Of a DNA stretch of 64,000 nucleotides, positions 17,738 through 25,856 are shown piece after piece. The position numbers and the translations under genes are program-made. The stretch is from JACMQX01 sp040385105 (GTDB lineage: Bacteria > Pseudomonadota > Gammaproteobacteria > Burkholderiales > Burkholderiaceae_C), in contig JAZKHY010000017.1 of assembly GCA_040385105.1 (NCBI GenBank), forward strand, positions 1 through 64,000, read 5' to 3'. Each line of letters starts with the position of its first letter. Positions within the stretch are counted from its first letter, which is position 1. Below the pieces are notes generated by a model that was not told the origin of the DNA, did not search any database, and worked only from the letters and a program-made list of their open reading frames with translations.

Positions 17738-19246
17738 TTAACCTTGCGACTGCGACTGGGATTGGGACTGCGCCGGGGGAGGCGCCGAAGCGTCTTCCAG
17801 GATCCAGGTGTCCTTGGTCCCACCGCCCTGCGACGAGTTGACCACCAACGAGCCCTCCTTGAGCGCGACGCGGGTGAGGCCGCCGGGCACCATCTGCACC
17901 TCCTTGCCGGACAGCACGAAGGGCCGCAGGTCGATATGGCGCGGCGCGATGCCGGACTCGACAAAGGTCGGGCAGCTCGACAGGCTCAGCGTGGGCTGGG
18001 CGATGTAGCCGCTGGGGTTGGCCTCCACCGCCTTGCGGAAGTCCTCGATCTCGGCCTTGGTGGCGGCCGGGCCGACCAGCATGCCGTAGCCGCCCGCCCC
18101 GTGCACTTCCTTGACGACCAGGTCTTTCAGGTTGGCCAGCGTGTACTTCAGGTCCTCCGGGTTGCGGCACATGTAGGTGGGCACGTTGTTGAGGATGGGC
18201 TTCTCGCCAAGGTAGAACTCGATCATCTTGGGCACGTACGGGTAGATCGACTTGTCGTCGGCCACACCGGTGCCCACCGCATTGCAGATGGTCACGTTGC
18301 CCGCGCGGTAGGCACCGATCAGGCCTTCGCAGCCGAGCGTTGATGTTGGCCGGAACACCAGCGGGTCGAGGAAGTCGTCATCGACACGGCGGTAGATCAC
18401 GTCAACCCGCTTGGGGCCGCGGGTGGTGCGCATGTAGACGAAGTTGTCCTTGACCATCAGGTCCTGGCCCTCGACCAGCTCGATGCCCATCTGCTGGGCC
18501 AGGAAGGCATGTTCGAAGTAGGCGCTGTTGTACATGCCGGGCGTGAGCACCACCACCGTCGGGTCGGCTGTTGCGGCCGGGGCCGAGGCGCGCAGCGTCT
18601 CCAGCAGCAGGTCGGGGTAATGCGCAACGGGCGCGACGCGGTGCTGGCTGAACAGGTCGGGGAACAGCCGCATCATCATCTTGCGGTCTTCAAGCATGTA
18701 GCTCACGCCGCTGGGCACCCGCAGGTTGTCTTCCAGCACGTAGTACTCGCCCTTGCCGGCGGCGTCCGGCGCACGCACGATGTCCACGCCTGCGATGTGC
18801 GAGTAGATCTGGTTGGGCACGTCCACGCCGACCATCTCGGGGCGGAACTGGGCGTTGTTGACGACCTGCTCCTCGGGCACGAGGCCGGCCTTGATGATTT
18901 CCTGCTTGTGGTAGACGTCGTGGATGAAGCGGTTGAGCGCGGTGACCCGCTGGACCAGGCCCTTTTCCATGCTGGCCCATTCGTCGGACGGGATGATGCG
19001 CGGGATCAGGTCAAAGGGAATGAGCCGCTCGGTGCCGGAGCCGTCCTCGTCCTTGGCGCCATAGACGGCAAAGGTAATGCCGACGCGGCGGAAGATCATC
19101 TCCGCCTCTTCGCGCCGCTTGCGCATCATGTCGCCGGGCTGCCGGGCCAGCCATGCATCGTAGATCCTGTAATGGTCCCTGACCGCCTTGCCCTGCGAAA
19201 AGAATTCGTAGGGGAGCGCTGTGTACATCTCGTCGAATTTCTGCAT
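17738..19246 (-). CDS. Circularly permuted ATP-grasp protein (DUF404/DUF407)
   Basis: This 502-aa protein has the recognised signatures: FDEMYTALPYEFFSQGKAVRDHY near the start, GVDIVRAPDAAGKGEYYVLEDNLRVPSGVSYMLEDR, and VKEVHGAGGYGMLVGP. The family is predicted to ligate an amine to a carboxylate using ATP. It is the first gene of a two-gene leftward operon with the alpha-E gene. The C-terminus ends in a low-complexity Ser/Gln run (QSQSQSQSQG) that looks non-conserved. Confidence 0.93.
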   Translation of the reverse strand: MQKFDEMYTALPYEFFSQGKAVRDHYRIYDAWLARQPGDMMRKRREEAEMIFRRVGITFAVYGAKDEDGSGTERLIPFDLIPRIIPSDEWASMEKGLVQRVTALNRFIHDVYHKQEIIKAGLVPEEQVVNNAQFRPEMVGVDVPNQIYSHIAGVDIVRAPDAAGKGEYYVLEDNLRVPSGVSYMLEDRKMMMRLFPDLFSQHRVAPVAHYPDLLLETLRASAPAATADPTVVVLTPGMYNSAYFEHAFLAQQMGIELVEGQDLMVKDNFVYMRTTRGPKRVDVIYRRVDDDFLDPLVFRPTSTLGCEGLIGAYRAGNVTICNAVGTGVADDKSIYPYVPKMIEFYLGEKPILNNVPTYMCRNPEDLKYTLANLKDLVVKEVHGAGGYGMLVGPAATKAEIEDFRKAVEANPSGYIAQPTLSLSSCPTFVESGIAPRHIDLRPFVLSGKEVQMVPGGLTRVALKEGSLVVNSSQGGGTKDTWILEDASAPPPAQSQSQSQSQG

Positions 19247-19306
19247 GAAGGCTTTTCTCCTGCCTCCAGCATAGCAAGTTCTGGGCCGCTTTCGGCTTGA
19301 CCCTGC

Positions 19307-20899
19307 TCAGGGAAAGCGATGGTGCCAGTAGCGGCGGGCTTCGGCGCGATGGCAGGACAAAGCGTGCGGCTCGGCCGACGACCAGCGCGCCGCGCCGCAA
19401 CCCGCCGTTTCGGCCAGCCGGATGCCGCGCTGGCGATAGCGCTGCGCCACCACCTCCGCCGGGTGCCCGAAGCGGTTGCGGTAGCCTGCCTGCACCAGCG
19501 CGATATCCGGCCTGACCGCATCGATGAAGGCGGGTGTCGATGAGGTCTTGCTGCCGTGGTGGGGCACCAGCAGGAAATCCGCCTTCAAGCCCGTTCCCTG
19601 GCGCAGCAGTTGCTGCTCCTGGGGCTCCTCGATGTCGCCGGGCAGCAGCGCCACCGCCTTGCCTGCCGAGACCGTGAGCACGCAGGACATGCCGTTGGAC
19701 TTTGCGCCCGCGCCATAGGCGGCGGCCTCGGGCTGGAGCACCCGGAACACAACGCCGTCCCACTCCCATTGCTGGCCGGCCTCGCAGCGCCGGGCCTGCC
19801 GTGAGGCCAGCAGTTCATGCCCGTCTTCCAGCGAGCTGTGCAAAAGGGCCTGTGGCTGCATCGCAAGGACTGCCGGCGCGCCGCCCGTATGGTCGGCATC
19901 GCGGTGGCTGAGCATGACGGTGTTCACCGTATCGCCACCCGCACGCAGCAGCGGCACCAGCACGCGGTGACCGGCATCGGTCTCGCGGCTGAAGCGCGGC
20001 CCGGCGTCATACACAAGCGTGTGGCGCGCTGTGCGCACGATGACTGCATTGCCCTGCCCCACGTCCGCGGCAAGCAGTTCAAACTGACCGGCGGCCGGCC
20101 GCGCAGGCTGCCACAGCAACGCCGGAATGATGAAGGGCAGGCCCAGCACACGCATGCGCCATGGCAGGCGCAACACCAGCATGGCCCCGCCTGCAACTGC
20201 TGCCGCGCCGGCCCACCATGCAGGAGCCGGCATGGACACCGAAGCGAGCGGCCAGCCTGCCAGCCACTGCAGGTACATCCCGAGCCCATGCAGCGCCAGG
20301 GCCGCCGCATCCCACAAGGCAGGTACCAGCACACCCAGCATCGCCAGCGGCGTCACCACCAGTGTGACCCAGGGAATCGCCACCGCATTGGCCAGCAGGC
20401 CGACCAGCGATACCTGGCCGAACAGCAGCAGCGTGAGGGGTGTGAGCGCGACGGTCACCGTCCATTGCTCGCGCGCCGCAGCGAGGACGCGGCTGCCCAG
20501 CCCCCTCGTCCCGGCCTGCGCCTCGGCAGAGCCGGCCGCGAACAGCACACCCACGGCGACAAAGCTCAGCCAGAAACCCGGCTGCATCAGCGCCCACGGG
20601 TCGGCCGCCACGACCACCGCACAGGCCAGCAGCCATACATGCGGCCACGGCCAGTGCCGCGCGCCCAGCCGCAGCAGGGCCATGGTGGCCAGCATGCAGA
20701 CCGTGCGCTGCGCAGGCACGCCCCAGCCGCTGAACAGCGCATAGGCCGTTGCGAGCAGCACGCCGCCCACCAGTGCCGCGCTCTGTGCGGGAATGCGCAG
20801 GCAGAGGTTCCAGCCGGGCAAATCGCTGCGCCGCCAGAGCCAGCCCACCAGCAGGGCCGCGGCCCACGCGAACATGGTGACGTGCAGGCCCGAGATGCT
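19307..20899 (-). pseudogene. comEC: ComEC/Rec2 DNA-uptake channel, 3' part cut off by the prophage
   Basis: The 530 codons from SISGLHVTMFAW to the stop hold the ComEC competence membrane domain and the C-terminal metallo-beta-lactamase-like domain (motif LSHRDADHTGGAP). The part upstream of the Ser codon is 34.85 kb away at 55,749-56,606. The break is exactly at attL, and the AG of the first Ser codon is the crossover dinucleotide. The first internal ATG is at 20875, but no Shine-Dalgarno or host promoter remains, so a working product is unlikely while the prophage is present. No other damage is seen in this half. Confidence 0.93.
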
Positions 20900-20921
20900 G
20901 AACTCTTATCTGATAAAACAT
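20891..20921. other. attL (host-prophage junction)
   Basis: Positions 20891-20897 are host comEC, 20898-20899 are the CT (AG on the minus strand) crossover dinucleotide, and 20900-20921 are the left 22-bp arm of attP. Read toward the core, this arm matches the right arm at 15 of 22 positions with identical length. The core was placed by asking which cut restores the ComEC frame and conserved sequence (HLM-S-ISGLH). Confidence 0.9.
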
Positions 20922-20939
20922 TATTGATATGTTTTGTCA
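20911..20939. repeat. Inverted repeat at the integrase promoter, related to the attP arm
   Basis: TGATAAAACAT (20911-20921) and ATGTTTTGTCA (20929-20939) form an inverted repeat with one mismatch and a 7-bp gap. The first copy is also the outer part of the left attP arm, and a third TGATAAAACA lies at 20964-20973 in the first codons of the integrase. The outer part of the right att arm (55,725-55,734, ATGTTTTGTT) is related. The recombinase may bind these copies and control its own gene. Confidence 0.6.
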
Positions 20940-20958
20940 GTTCTTTAATCGAGATAAA

Positions 20959-22575
20959 ATGACTGATAAAACACACCTCCAATCTGAAACCTTCAACTTG
21001 GCCAGATCAAAAACTCCACGGGCGTACAGCTACATCCGCTTTTCCAGTCCGGAACAGCAGAAAGGCGACTCTCAGCGTCGACAAACGGAAGCCTCCCAAT
21101 CGTGGGCTGACAAGAACGGGTTCGTCCTAGACGAAGACCTGACGCTTCGCGACCTGGGCATTTCCGCCTTCAAAGGTGCAAACGCGGCCACCGGTGCTCT
21201 GGGAGCCTTCCTCAAGGCCGTTCGTGAAGGTCGCATCCCAGCGGGCTCCTTCCTGCTGGTGGAGAACCTGGACCGCCTTTCGCGTGCCAAGATTTTGGAT
21301 GCCCTGGAAGTCTTCACATCGATCATCAACGGCGGCGTCACCATCGTCACCCTGATGGACGGGATGCAATACAGCCGCGAGTCAGTGAACGCTAACATGT
21401 CGCAGCTGATGATGACGATCTCGTACTTCGCCATGGCGAACGAGGAGTCGAACAAAAAGGCGATTCGGGTAAAGGCGTCCTGGACTGCCAAGCGCAAGGC
21501 GGCCGCAGCGAGCGGGTTGATCATGACCAAGCGCACCCCCTTTTGGATCGAAACAGATCCCGAGCGCACGAAATTCACGCTCAACAAGGAGCGCAGTGCC
21601 GTCATCAAGACAATCATCAGCTTGGCCGAGAAAGGCACGGGCAACGGGTCAATCTGCCGTCACCTCAACGAGAAAGGCATCCCCGCCTGGAACAAAACGG
21701 GCAAATGGCAGCACTCGTACGTTCAGAAAATCCTGCAGAACCCGGCTCTTTACGGCGCAATCGACATCGACGGACAGATCAAGGAGGGCTACTACCCACC
21801 CCTGATGACGTATGAAAAGTGGGCACTCCTTCAACATGTTCGATCAGCACGCAGAACAACGCTGGCCACGAATCGCAAGGGAAACACGGTCACCAACCTG
21901 TTTTCAGGACTCCTCAAGTGCGGCTACTGCGGACACCCAATGAACGTCGCCGGCTACAAGTCACGAGTGACCGGCTATGACCGCAAATACTACGGCTGCC
22001 AGGCAGCACGGACAGGCGCAGCGAAGTGCAAGATGAAGATGTGGTTCATCGACGAGTTGGAGCCCGCACTACTCTTCTGGCTCACCAAGGTTGACTACTC
22101 CAAGATCGTGGGCAAAAGCACCGCAAGCGCGCTCGACATTGAGCAGGAGCGTCTTGCTGCGCTGCACCACCGGCTCGATGAGAACATCCGAAAACGGAAA
22201 AACATCGTCGAGGCAATCGAGGAAGGTGCCAAAGGCCTGGTCTCGCGGTTGGAAGAGCTCGACGTTGAGCGCCTGACTCTTGACACCGCAATCCAGGCCC
22301 AAGACCAAGCGACCTCGTTGGCCGTCGTGCGTCACACAGGGGGAGCAAATCGCATGTCGTCTTTGGTCGCCCTCTTCAAGGCGTTGAAGCACACCAAGGA
22401 TGAGGCGGAACTCCGGACACTGCGAGAGCAACTGTCCGCAGCCATCCATTCAGTCACGGAGCGAATCACCCTCTATCCCAGAGGCCGCACTCTGGAAGGC
22501 ACCAAAGAGGAACGCTTCATCGACGTGGAATTCCGGGGCGGCACGAGCCGTCGAATTGAACCAGACGAGTGCTAG
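20959..22575 (+). CDS. int: Large serine recombinase (phage integrase)
   Basis: This 538-aa protein has the serine-resolvase catalytic domain: RAYSYIRFSSPEQQ (nucleophile Ser29 in RFSS), then LLVENLDRLSR and MANEESNKKAIRVKASW. The recombinase domain follows (SLAEKGTGNGSICRHLNEKGIPAW). A four-Cys zinc ribbon (FSGLLKCGYCGHPM ... YYGCQAARTGAAKCKM) precedes a helical coiled-coil part (about residues 380-450), the usual large-serine-integrase plan. ATG 20959 was preferred to 20929 because the latter lies in the att-like repeat. It stands next to attL and reads into the prophage. Confidence 0.95.
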   Translation: MTDKTHLQSETFNLARSKTPRAYSYIRFSSPEQQKGDSQRRQTEASQSWADKNGFVLDEDLTLRDLGISAFKGANAATGALGAFLKAVREGRIPAGSFLLVENLDRLSRAKILDALEVFTSIINGGVTIVTLMDGMQYSRESVNANMSQLMMTISYFAMANEESNKKAIRVKASWTAKRKAAAASGLIMTKRTPFWIETDPERTKFTLNKERSAVIKTIISLAEKGTGNGSICRHLNEKGIPAWNKTGKWQHSYVQKILQNPALYGAIDIDGQIKEGYYPPLMTYEKWALLQHVRSARRTTLATNRKGNTVTNLFSGLLKCGYCGHPMNVAGYKSRVTGYDRKYYGCQAARTGAAKCKMKMWFIDELEPALLFWLTKVDYSKIVGKSTASALDIEQERLAALHHRLDENIRKRKNIVEAIEEGAKGLVSRLEELDVERLTLDTAIQAQDQATSLAVVRHTGGANRMSSLVALFKALKHTKDEAELRTLREQLSAAIHSVTERITLYPRGRTLEGTKEERFIDVEFRGGTSRRIEPDEC

Positions 22576-22579
22576 TTGT

Positions 22580-22951
22580 CTACTCGATGGCTTTGTCATG
22601 CCCCACCGAACCGAACCATATTATCGCGTGCAACACTGACATAAAGAGGCCCACCACGAACGACACAAAGGCGATTAAGCCGAAATGCGCGGCCAAGAAG
22701 CCCAATGCAAAGATTGGGAAAATTCCAGTCAACAAGTAAACTAACCAAATTGCCGCTGCCCCATTCCTATAGGTCGCACCAAACAACTTAACGTCGAACA
22801 TGGCAAGGGTGACATTTGACGGCAAAGCAAGTGCCGCTATCGCCGCTGCTTTCGAAAGTTCGTCAGTCAACTGATCACGTCCAGTTAATTGCACCAATAG
22901 CACCAGCATCGCCCCAGCACTGGCGGCCGAGAGTTTCTGCATCTTGTTCAT
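22580..22951 (-). CDS. Small multi-helix membrane protein, unknown
   Basis: This 123-aa protein has about four hydrophobic segments (residues about 8-22, 33-50, 66-90 and 92-115). It is convergent with the integrase gene, with stop codons 4 bp apart. AGAGAGA lies before the ATG. I recognise no family. Membrane proteins of this size beside an integrase are often superinfection-exclusion or other lysogen-expressed genes, but that is only inference here. Confidence 0.65.
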   Translation of the reverse strand: MNKMQKLSAASAGAMLVLLVQLTGRDQLTDELSKAAAIAALALPSNVTLAMFDVKLFGATYRNGAAAIWLVYLLTGIFPIFALGFLAAHFGLIAFVSFVVGLFMSVLHAIIWFGSVGHDKAIE

Positions 22952-23107
22952 CTTCTCTCTCCAAAGTTAAATGAAGAATGCAGCGTACTGGTTCCAGTGA
23001 CAAAATTTGCCCAAAATTAACTACTACTAAATGTGTACTTTTTTGGGGTTCTTAATAGAATAAATCTATCGGTTAATTCCAACCGATATTCAACTTAAGG
23101 ACTTCAA

Positions 23108-23296
23108 ATGGCTACTACAGCAACCCCCGCAAAGACCGCCCCCAAGGCTCCCAAAGCCCCGAAGGTCGAAAAGCACCTCATCGACCGGATTGACGAGCAA
23201 CTCGGAAAAGCGGTTCTGCAGAAGAAGGTCACTCTCGAAGACCTGCAGAAACTGCAGACGCGGGTGACCCGGTTCATCACGTTCCTGGAAGCGTAA
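23108..23296 (+). CDS. Small basic protein, unknown
   Basis: This 62-aa protein has an Ala/Pro/Lys-rich, disordered N-terminus (residues 1-20) and a helical C-terminal part (LIDRIDEQLGKAVLQKKVTLEDLQ). A Shine-Dalgarno (AAGGA) stands 7 bases before the ATG, and a strong terminator follows 7 bp after the stop, so it is a self-contained gene. Small basic proteins near serine integrases can be excision factors, but nothing here shows that. Confidence 0.6.
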   Translation: MATTATPAKTAPKAPKAPKVEKHLIDRIDEQLGKAVLQKKVTLEDLQKLQTRVTRFITFLEA

Positions 23297-23303
23297 TGAC
23301 CAA

Positions 23304-23329
23304 GGGCAGCCAAAACCGCTGCCCTTTTT
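23304..23329 (+). terminator. Rho-independent terminator
   Basis: GGGCAGC and GCTGCCC form a 7-bp stem around a 7-base loop, followed by five T. It ends the 62-aa gene. Confidence 0.85.
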
Positions 23330-23640
23330 CATGTCCGGCCGACGCGCCGGACCAGCACTCTAGGCACGGCATGAATCTAGATATTCCTACGCTTCATCGT
23401 GAGGTGATCGGATTTGGGTGCTCACAGATGCCGAACCGGAATCAATCTCGAATGCTGAAAATTTAGAACCGATTCCAGAGCACCTGCGGCTTTCGTTGGG
23501 TTTTAGACGCAGTCAACAACGTGAAACCCATCGCCTTCGGGGCTGTCGATTGACAGCCCCTTTTTTCCCTCCTCCTTCTCCTCCACGAAATGACACTGTG
23601 TTGTAGCATCCTCTTCCTTAGCGCTTTCCGGAGTCATTCG
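23330..23640 (+). other. Non-coding stretch with a second terminator
   Basis: No convincing gene is seen. GGGGCTGTC and GACAGCCCC around GATT, followed by six T (23539-23566), form a strong terminator pointing right. Nothing coding ends just before it, so a short untranslated RNA from about 23,400 could be its client, but no clear promoter was found. A perfect 7-bp hairpin (GTCCGGC and GCCGGAC) lies near 23,334. Confidence 0.45.
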
Positions 23641-24441
23641 ATGCTGCAGTTCAAACCCGATGCCCTACTGCGCGCCCTGTCTGGATTGAGTTCAATTTCC
23701 GGCAACTTGCATTTCGTAGAGGCTATGCCAGTCGCAGATCAGGAAATGGATTTCGGGAAATTGTTTCCCACCATGCGACCTAGCTATGTGAAACTGCTTG
23801 CGGCCGCAAATGAACTTGATGCACCGATGACCGCGATTGCTGTGGAAAGAGCGCTCAAAATGCATGACTCAGGTGCAGTGAGGGTCCGTCACTACAGGGA
23901 AATGCTTTTCAACATCCAATCGCGCCTTTCCGATGAGGTCGGAGCAAAGTTCATGCTCGTACTGGACGCCCGTGACGCAAGCCTTTTTGCCCCAAAACTC
24001 CCGCACTTTGGAGAAATGATTCGCGCGAAATTTCCGAGGGCTGTTTACGACATCGATGAAGCCGCAAAGTGCCTATCCTTGGGGCGCAGCACCGCAGCGG
24101 TATTTCACCTCATGCGCGCCGTAGAGATAGTGTTGAAGGCCATATCTGCAAACCTGGCACTAGCACCCCAAAACAACCCCAATTGGGGTCAGTGGCTTGA
24201 TTCAATACGAAAAGGTATTGAAAGCCGCTCTCCTATCGGCGCGAAAAAGTGGAGTGAACACGCTTTCTTTCAGGATGTTTATCAACAACTCACAGCGATT
24301 AAGGATGCGCAACGCAATCCAACACTACATACTGAGACCATACACACCGATGCTGAGGCACACCTCATTTTCAGAAATTCAGAATCATTAATGCAAAAGA
24401 TTGCCGCTCGAATGGATGAGAAAGGATTGCCGTTGGCATAG
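23641..24441 (+). CDS. HEPN-domain-like protein, candidate defence RNase
   Basis: This is 266 aa when started at ATG 23641, which has GGAG eight bases upstream. The C-terminal half has the HEPN plan: a helix AAKCLSLGRSTAAVFHLMRAVEIVLKAI and later RNPTLH at residues 225-230. That is the RNxxxH form of the Rx4-6H ribonuclease motif. HEPN RNases are common in abortive-infection and toxin systems. No antitoxin partner (such as an MNT nucleotidyltransferase) is adjacent. It sits in the cargo zone beside the integrase, has its own terminator upstream and is convergent with the next gene. Confidence 0.65.
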   Translation: MLQFKPDALLRALSGLSSISGNLHFVEAMPVADQEMDFGKLFPTMRPSYVKLLAAANELDAPMTAIAVERALKMHDSGAVRVRHYREMLFNIQSRLSDEVGAKFMLVLDARDASLFAPKLPHFGEMIRAKFPRAVYDIDEAAKCLSLGRSTAAVFHLMRAVEIVLKAISANLALAPQNNPNWGQWLDSIRKGIESRSPIGAKKWSEHAFFQDVYQQLTAIKDAQRNPTLHTETIHTDAEAHLIFRNSESLMQKIAARMDEKGLPLA

Positions 24442-24451
24442 CGTCCCGCTA

Positions 24452-25537
24452 CTACTTGTCCATTTTCCTCAGATGGCGGGTAGATACCCAGCCTTCGGCC
24501 GCCGGGGATATCGGAGTACCAGCTTTGAAAATATAGACATAGTTTCCCTTGCGCTCACGAACTTCGACTATGTCCCCAAAGACTAGCGTGCCAATCACGG
24601 GTGAACGCGGCTTGGGGTTTATGTGAAGAGTGTCGCGCTTGCACGTAACAATCCTGACGTTAGACAGCAAGCGTGCATCACCTATCACGTTGCGGATAGT
24701 CTCTCGACAAGCCTTGTCCACTTTTGCTCGGAGCGCTGCTTCCTTTCGTTCATTGTGCATGTCCTGCGCAATGGGCGCGAAGGCGGCTCCTAGCGCAGCC
24801 CCAATGGCCGTCAGCGCAATAGCCGCAAGCGCCTTCGCCAGCCACGGGACGTAAAAAAGCGACAGGAAAATACGCAGGCGCTGATCGGGAATCTTTTCAA
24901 TCTTGGCGACGACATTCCTAAGTACGCCTGCCGCAGTCGCGTGGTCATCCCCAGCAATAACCTGAGAGACAACTTCATTTCCCTTTTCACTAACAACCTG
25001 CGGTGTCGGAGGGTTCGCAAAGGCGTCGCTGACTCGTTCCCAGATATCGTCAGATTGCGCTGCCAGGCGCGCGATCTGGTTGAGATCAGGATTAAAGTGC
25101 ATGCGAAGCGACTCTGCAGAGAAAGCGTTCTGCGACAAAGAGAACAACGCGCTGTCAGACGCCACATGCTTCGCAAGCTCATCCAGTGCGGTAGACGCTG
25201 AAACGGCCGTTCCGAATTTCTCTGCCCAAGAGTCAATCGTGTTCGAAAGTCCGATAATCGCCTCCAGCGACCGCTGCTCGAAACTGCGGCCCAGCGCATC
25301 GCTAATACGCTTAGCGTCAGAATTCATCGCTTCGAATTGACGCTGGATAGACGACTGTTCACCGGCCAACCTTTCAAGCATCTTGGCATCTGATGTGATA
25401 CCAGCAAAGTGATGCATGGGGGTCGCCAAGAATGCGTCAAACGAATTTTGAAGACTAGAAAACTCGTGCAGATGCCCGAACGCCTTCCTAGACTTCTTTC
25501 CATTCGGTCCAAACGGGTCAATTGGCGTGGGGCCCAT
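24452..25537 (-). CDS. Membrane protein with C-terminal SH3-like domain, unknown
   Basis: This 361-aa protein has a long helical N-terminal part (residues 20-220), one membrane segment (WLAKALAAIALTAIGAALGAAFAPIA, about residues 244-269) and a bacterial SH3-like fold at the end (KRDTLHINPKPRSPVIGTLVFGDIVEVRERKGNYVYIF ... GWVSTRHLRK). SH3 domains of this type often bind the cell wall. It is the last gene of the leftward block. No catalytic lysis domain is seen. It could be a lysogen-expressed envelope protein or a lysis accessory. Confidence 0.7.
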   Translation of the reverse strand: MGPTPIDPFGPNGKKSRKAFGHLHEFSSLQNSFDAFLATPMHHFAGITSDAKMLERLAGEQSSIQRQFEAMNSDAKRISDALGRSFEQRSLEAIIGLSNTIDSWAEKFGTAVSASTALDELAKHVASDSALFSLSQNAFSAESLRMHFNPDLNQIARLAAQSDDIWERVSDAFANPPTPQVVSEKGNEVVSQVIAGDDHATAAGVLRNVVAKIEKIPDQRLRIFLSLFYVPWLAKALAAIALTAIGAALGAAFAPIAQDMHNERKEAALRAKVDKACRETIRNVIGDARLLSNVRIVTCKRDTLHINPKPRSPVIGTLVFGDIVEVRERKGNYVYIFKAGTPISPAAEGWVSTRHLRKMDK

Positions 25538-25595
25538 TCATTTCTCCAAGCTCAGTGCACACCAATTCATTATTCCCGAACTGAGAGCAAGCCGC

Positions 25596-25856
25596 TTAGC
25601 GTCGTTCCAGCCTGCGTAGTCGGTCCTCGTGATCCTTGTGCTCCAAGCGAGTGACATAGCTACCCTGAAACTGATCGAGCTTCATCTCCAACTTGGCGAT
25701 CTGACTTGTGAGCGCCTGCATGTTGGCCGCCATCACCGCCTGCTCCTTCGAGGCGTCATAGATGTAGCCAGCACAGAAGAGGATCGTCGCCGAGGTAATC
25801 GTGGTCAGCACCGTCTGAAAGTGCTTCTGAAATGTCGTGAAACCGCCGTCTATCAT
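25596..25856 (-). CDS. Small membrane/coiled-coil protein (holin or spanin candidate)
   Basis: This 86-aa protein starts at ATG 25856 in an ATGA overlap with the tailspike gene; the longer frame to 25994 lies inside that gene. It has one membrane segment (VLTTITSATILFCAGYIYDA, residues about 16-35) followed by a coiled coil (MQALTSQIAKLEMKLDQF). That layout and its position after the tail genes fit a class II/III holin or inner-membrane spanin. The assignment is from layout only. Confidence 0.6.
   Translation of the reverse strand: MIDGGFTTFQKHFQTVLTTITSATILFCAGYIYDASKEQAVMAANMQALTSQIAKLEMKLDQFQGSYVTRLEHKDHEDRLRRLERR

Noticed and set aside
19307..20875. The comEC 3' part as an independent working gene from its internal ATG
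   Set aside because: The ATG at 20875 has no Shine-Dalgarno and the protein would lack the N-terminal helices and periplasmic domain; the exact match to the attR side shows it is one half of a split gene.
23418..23606. 62-aa open frame between the two cargo genes
   Set aside because: It runs straight through a strong terminator hairpin and T-run and has no ribosome-binding site.
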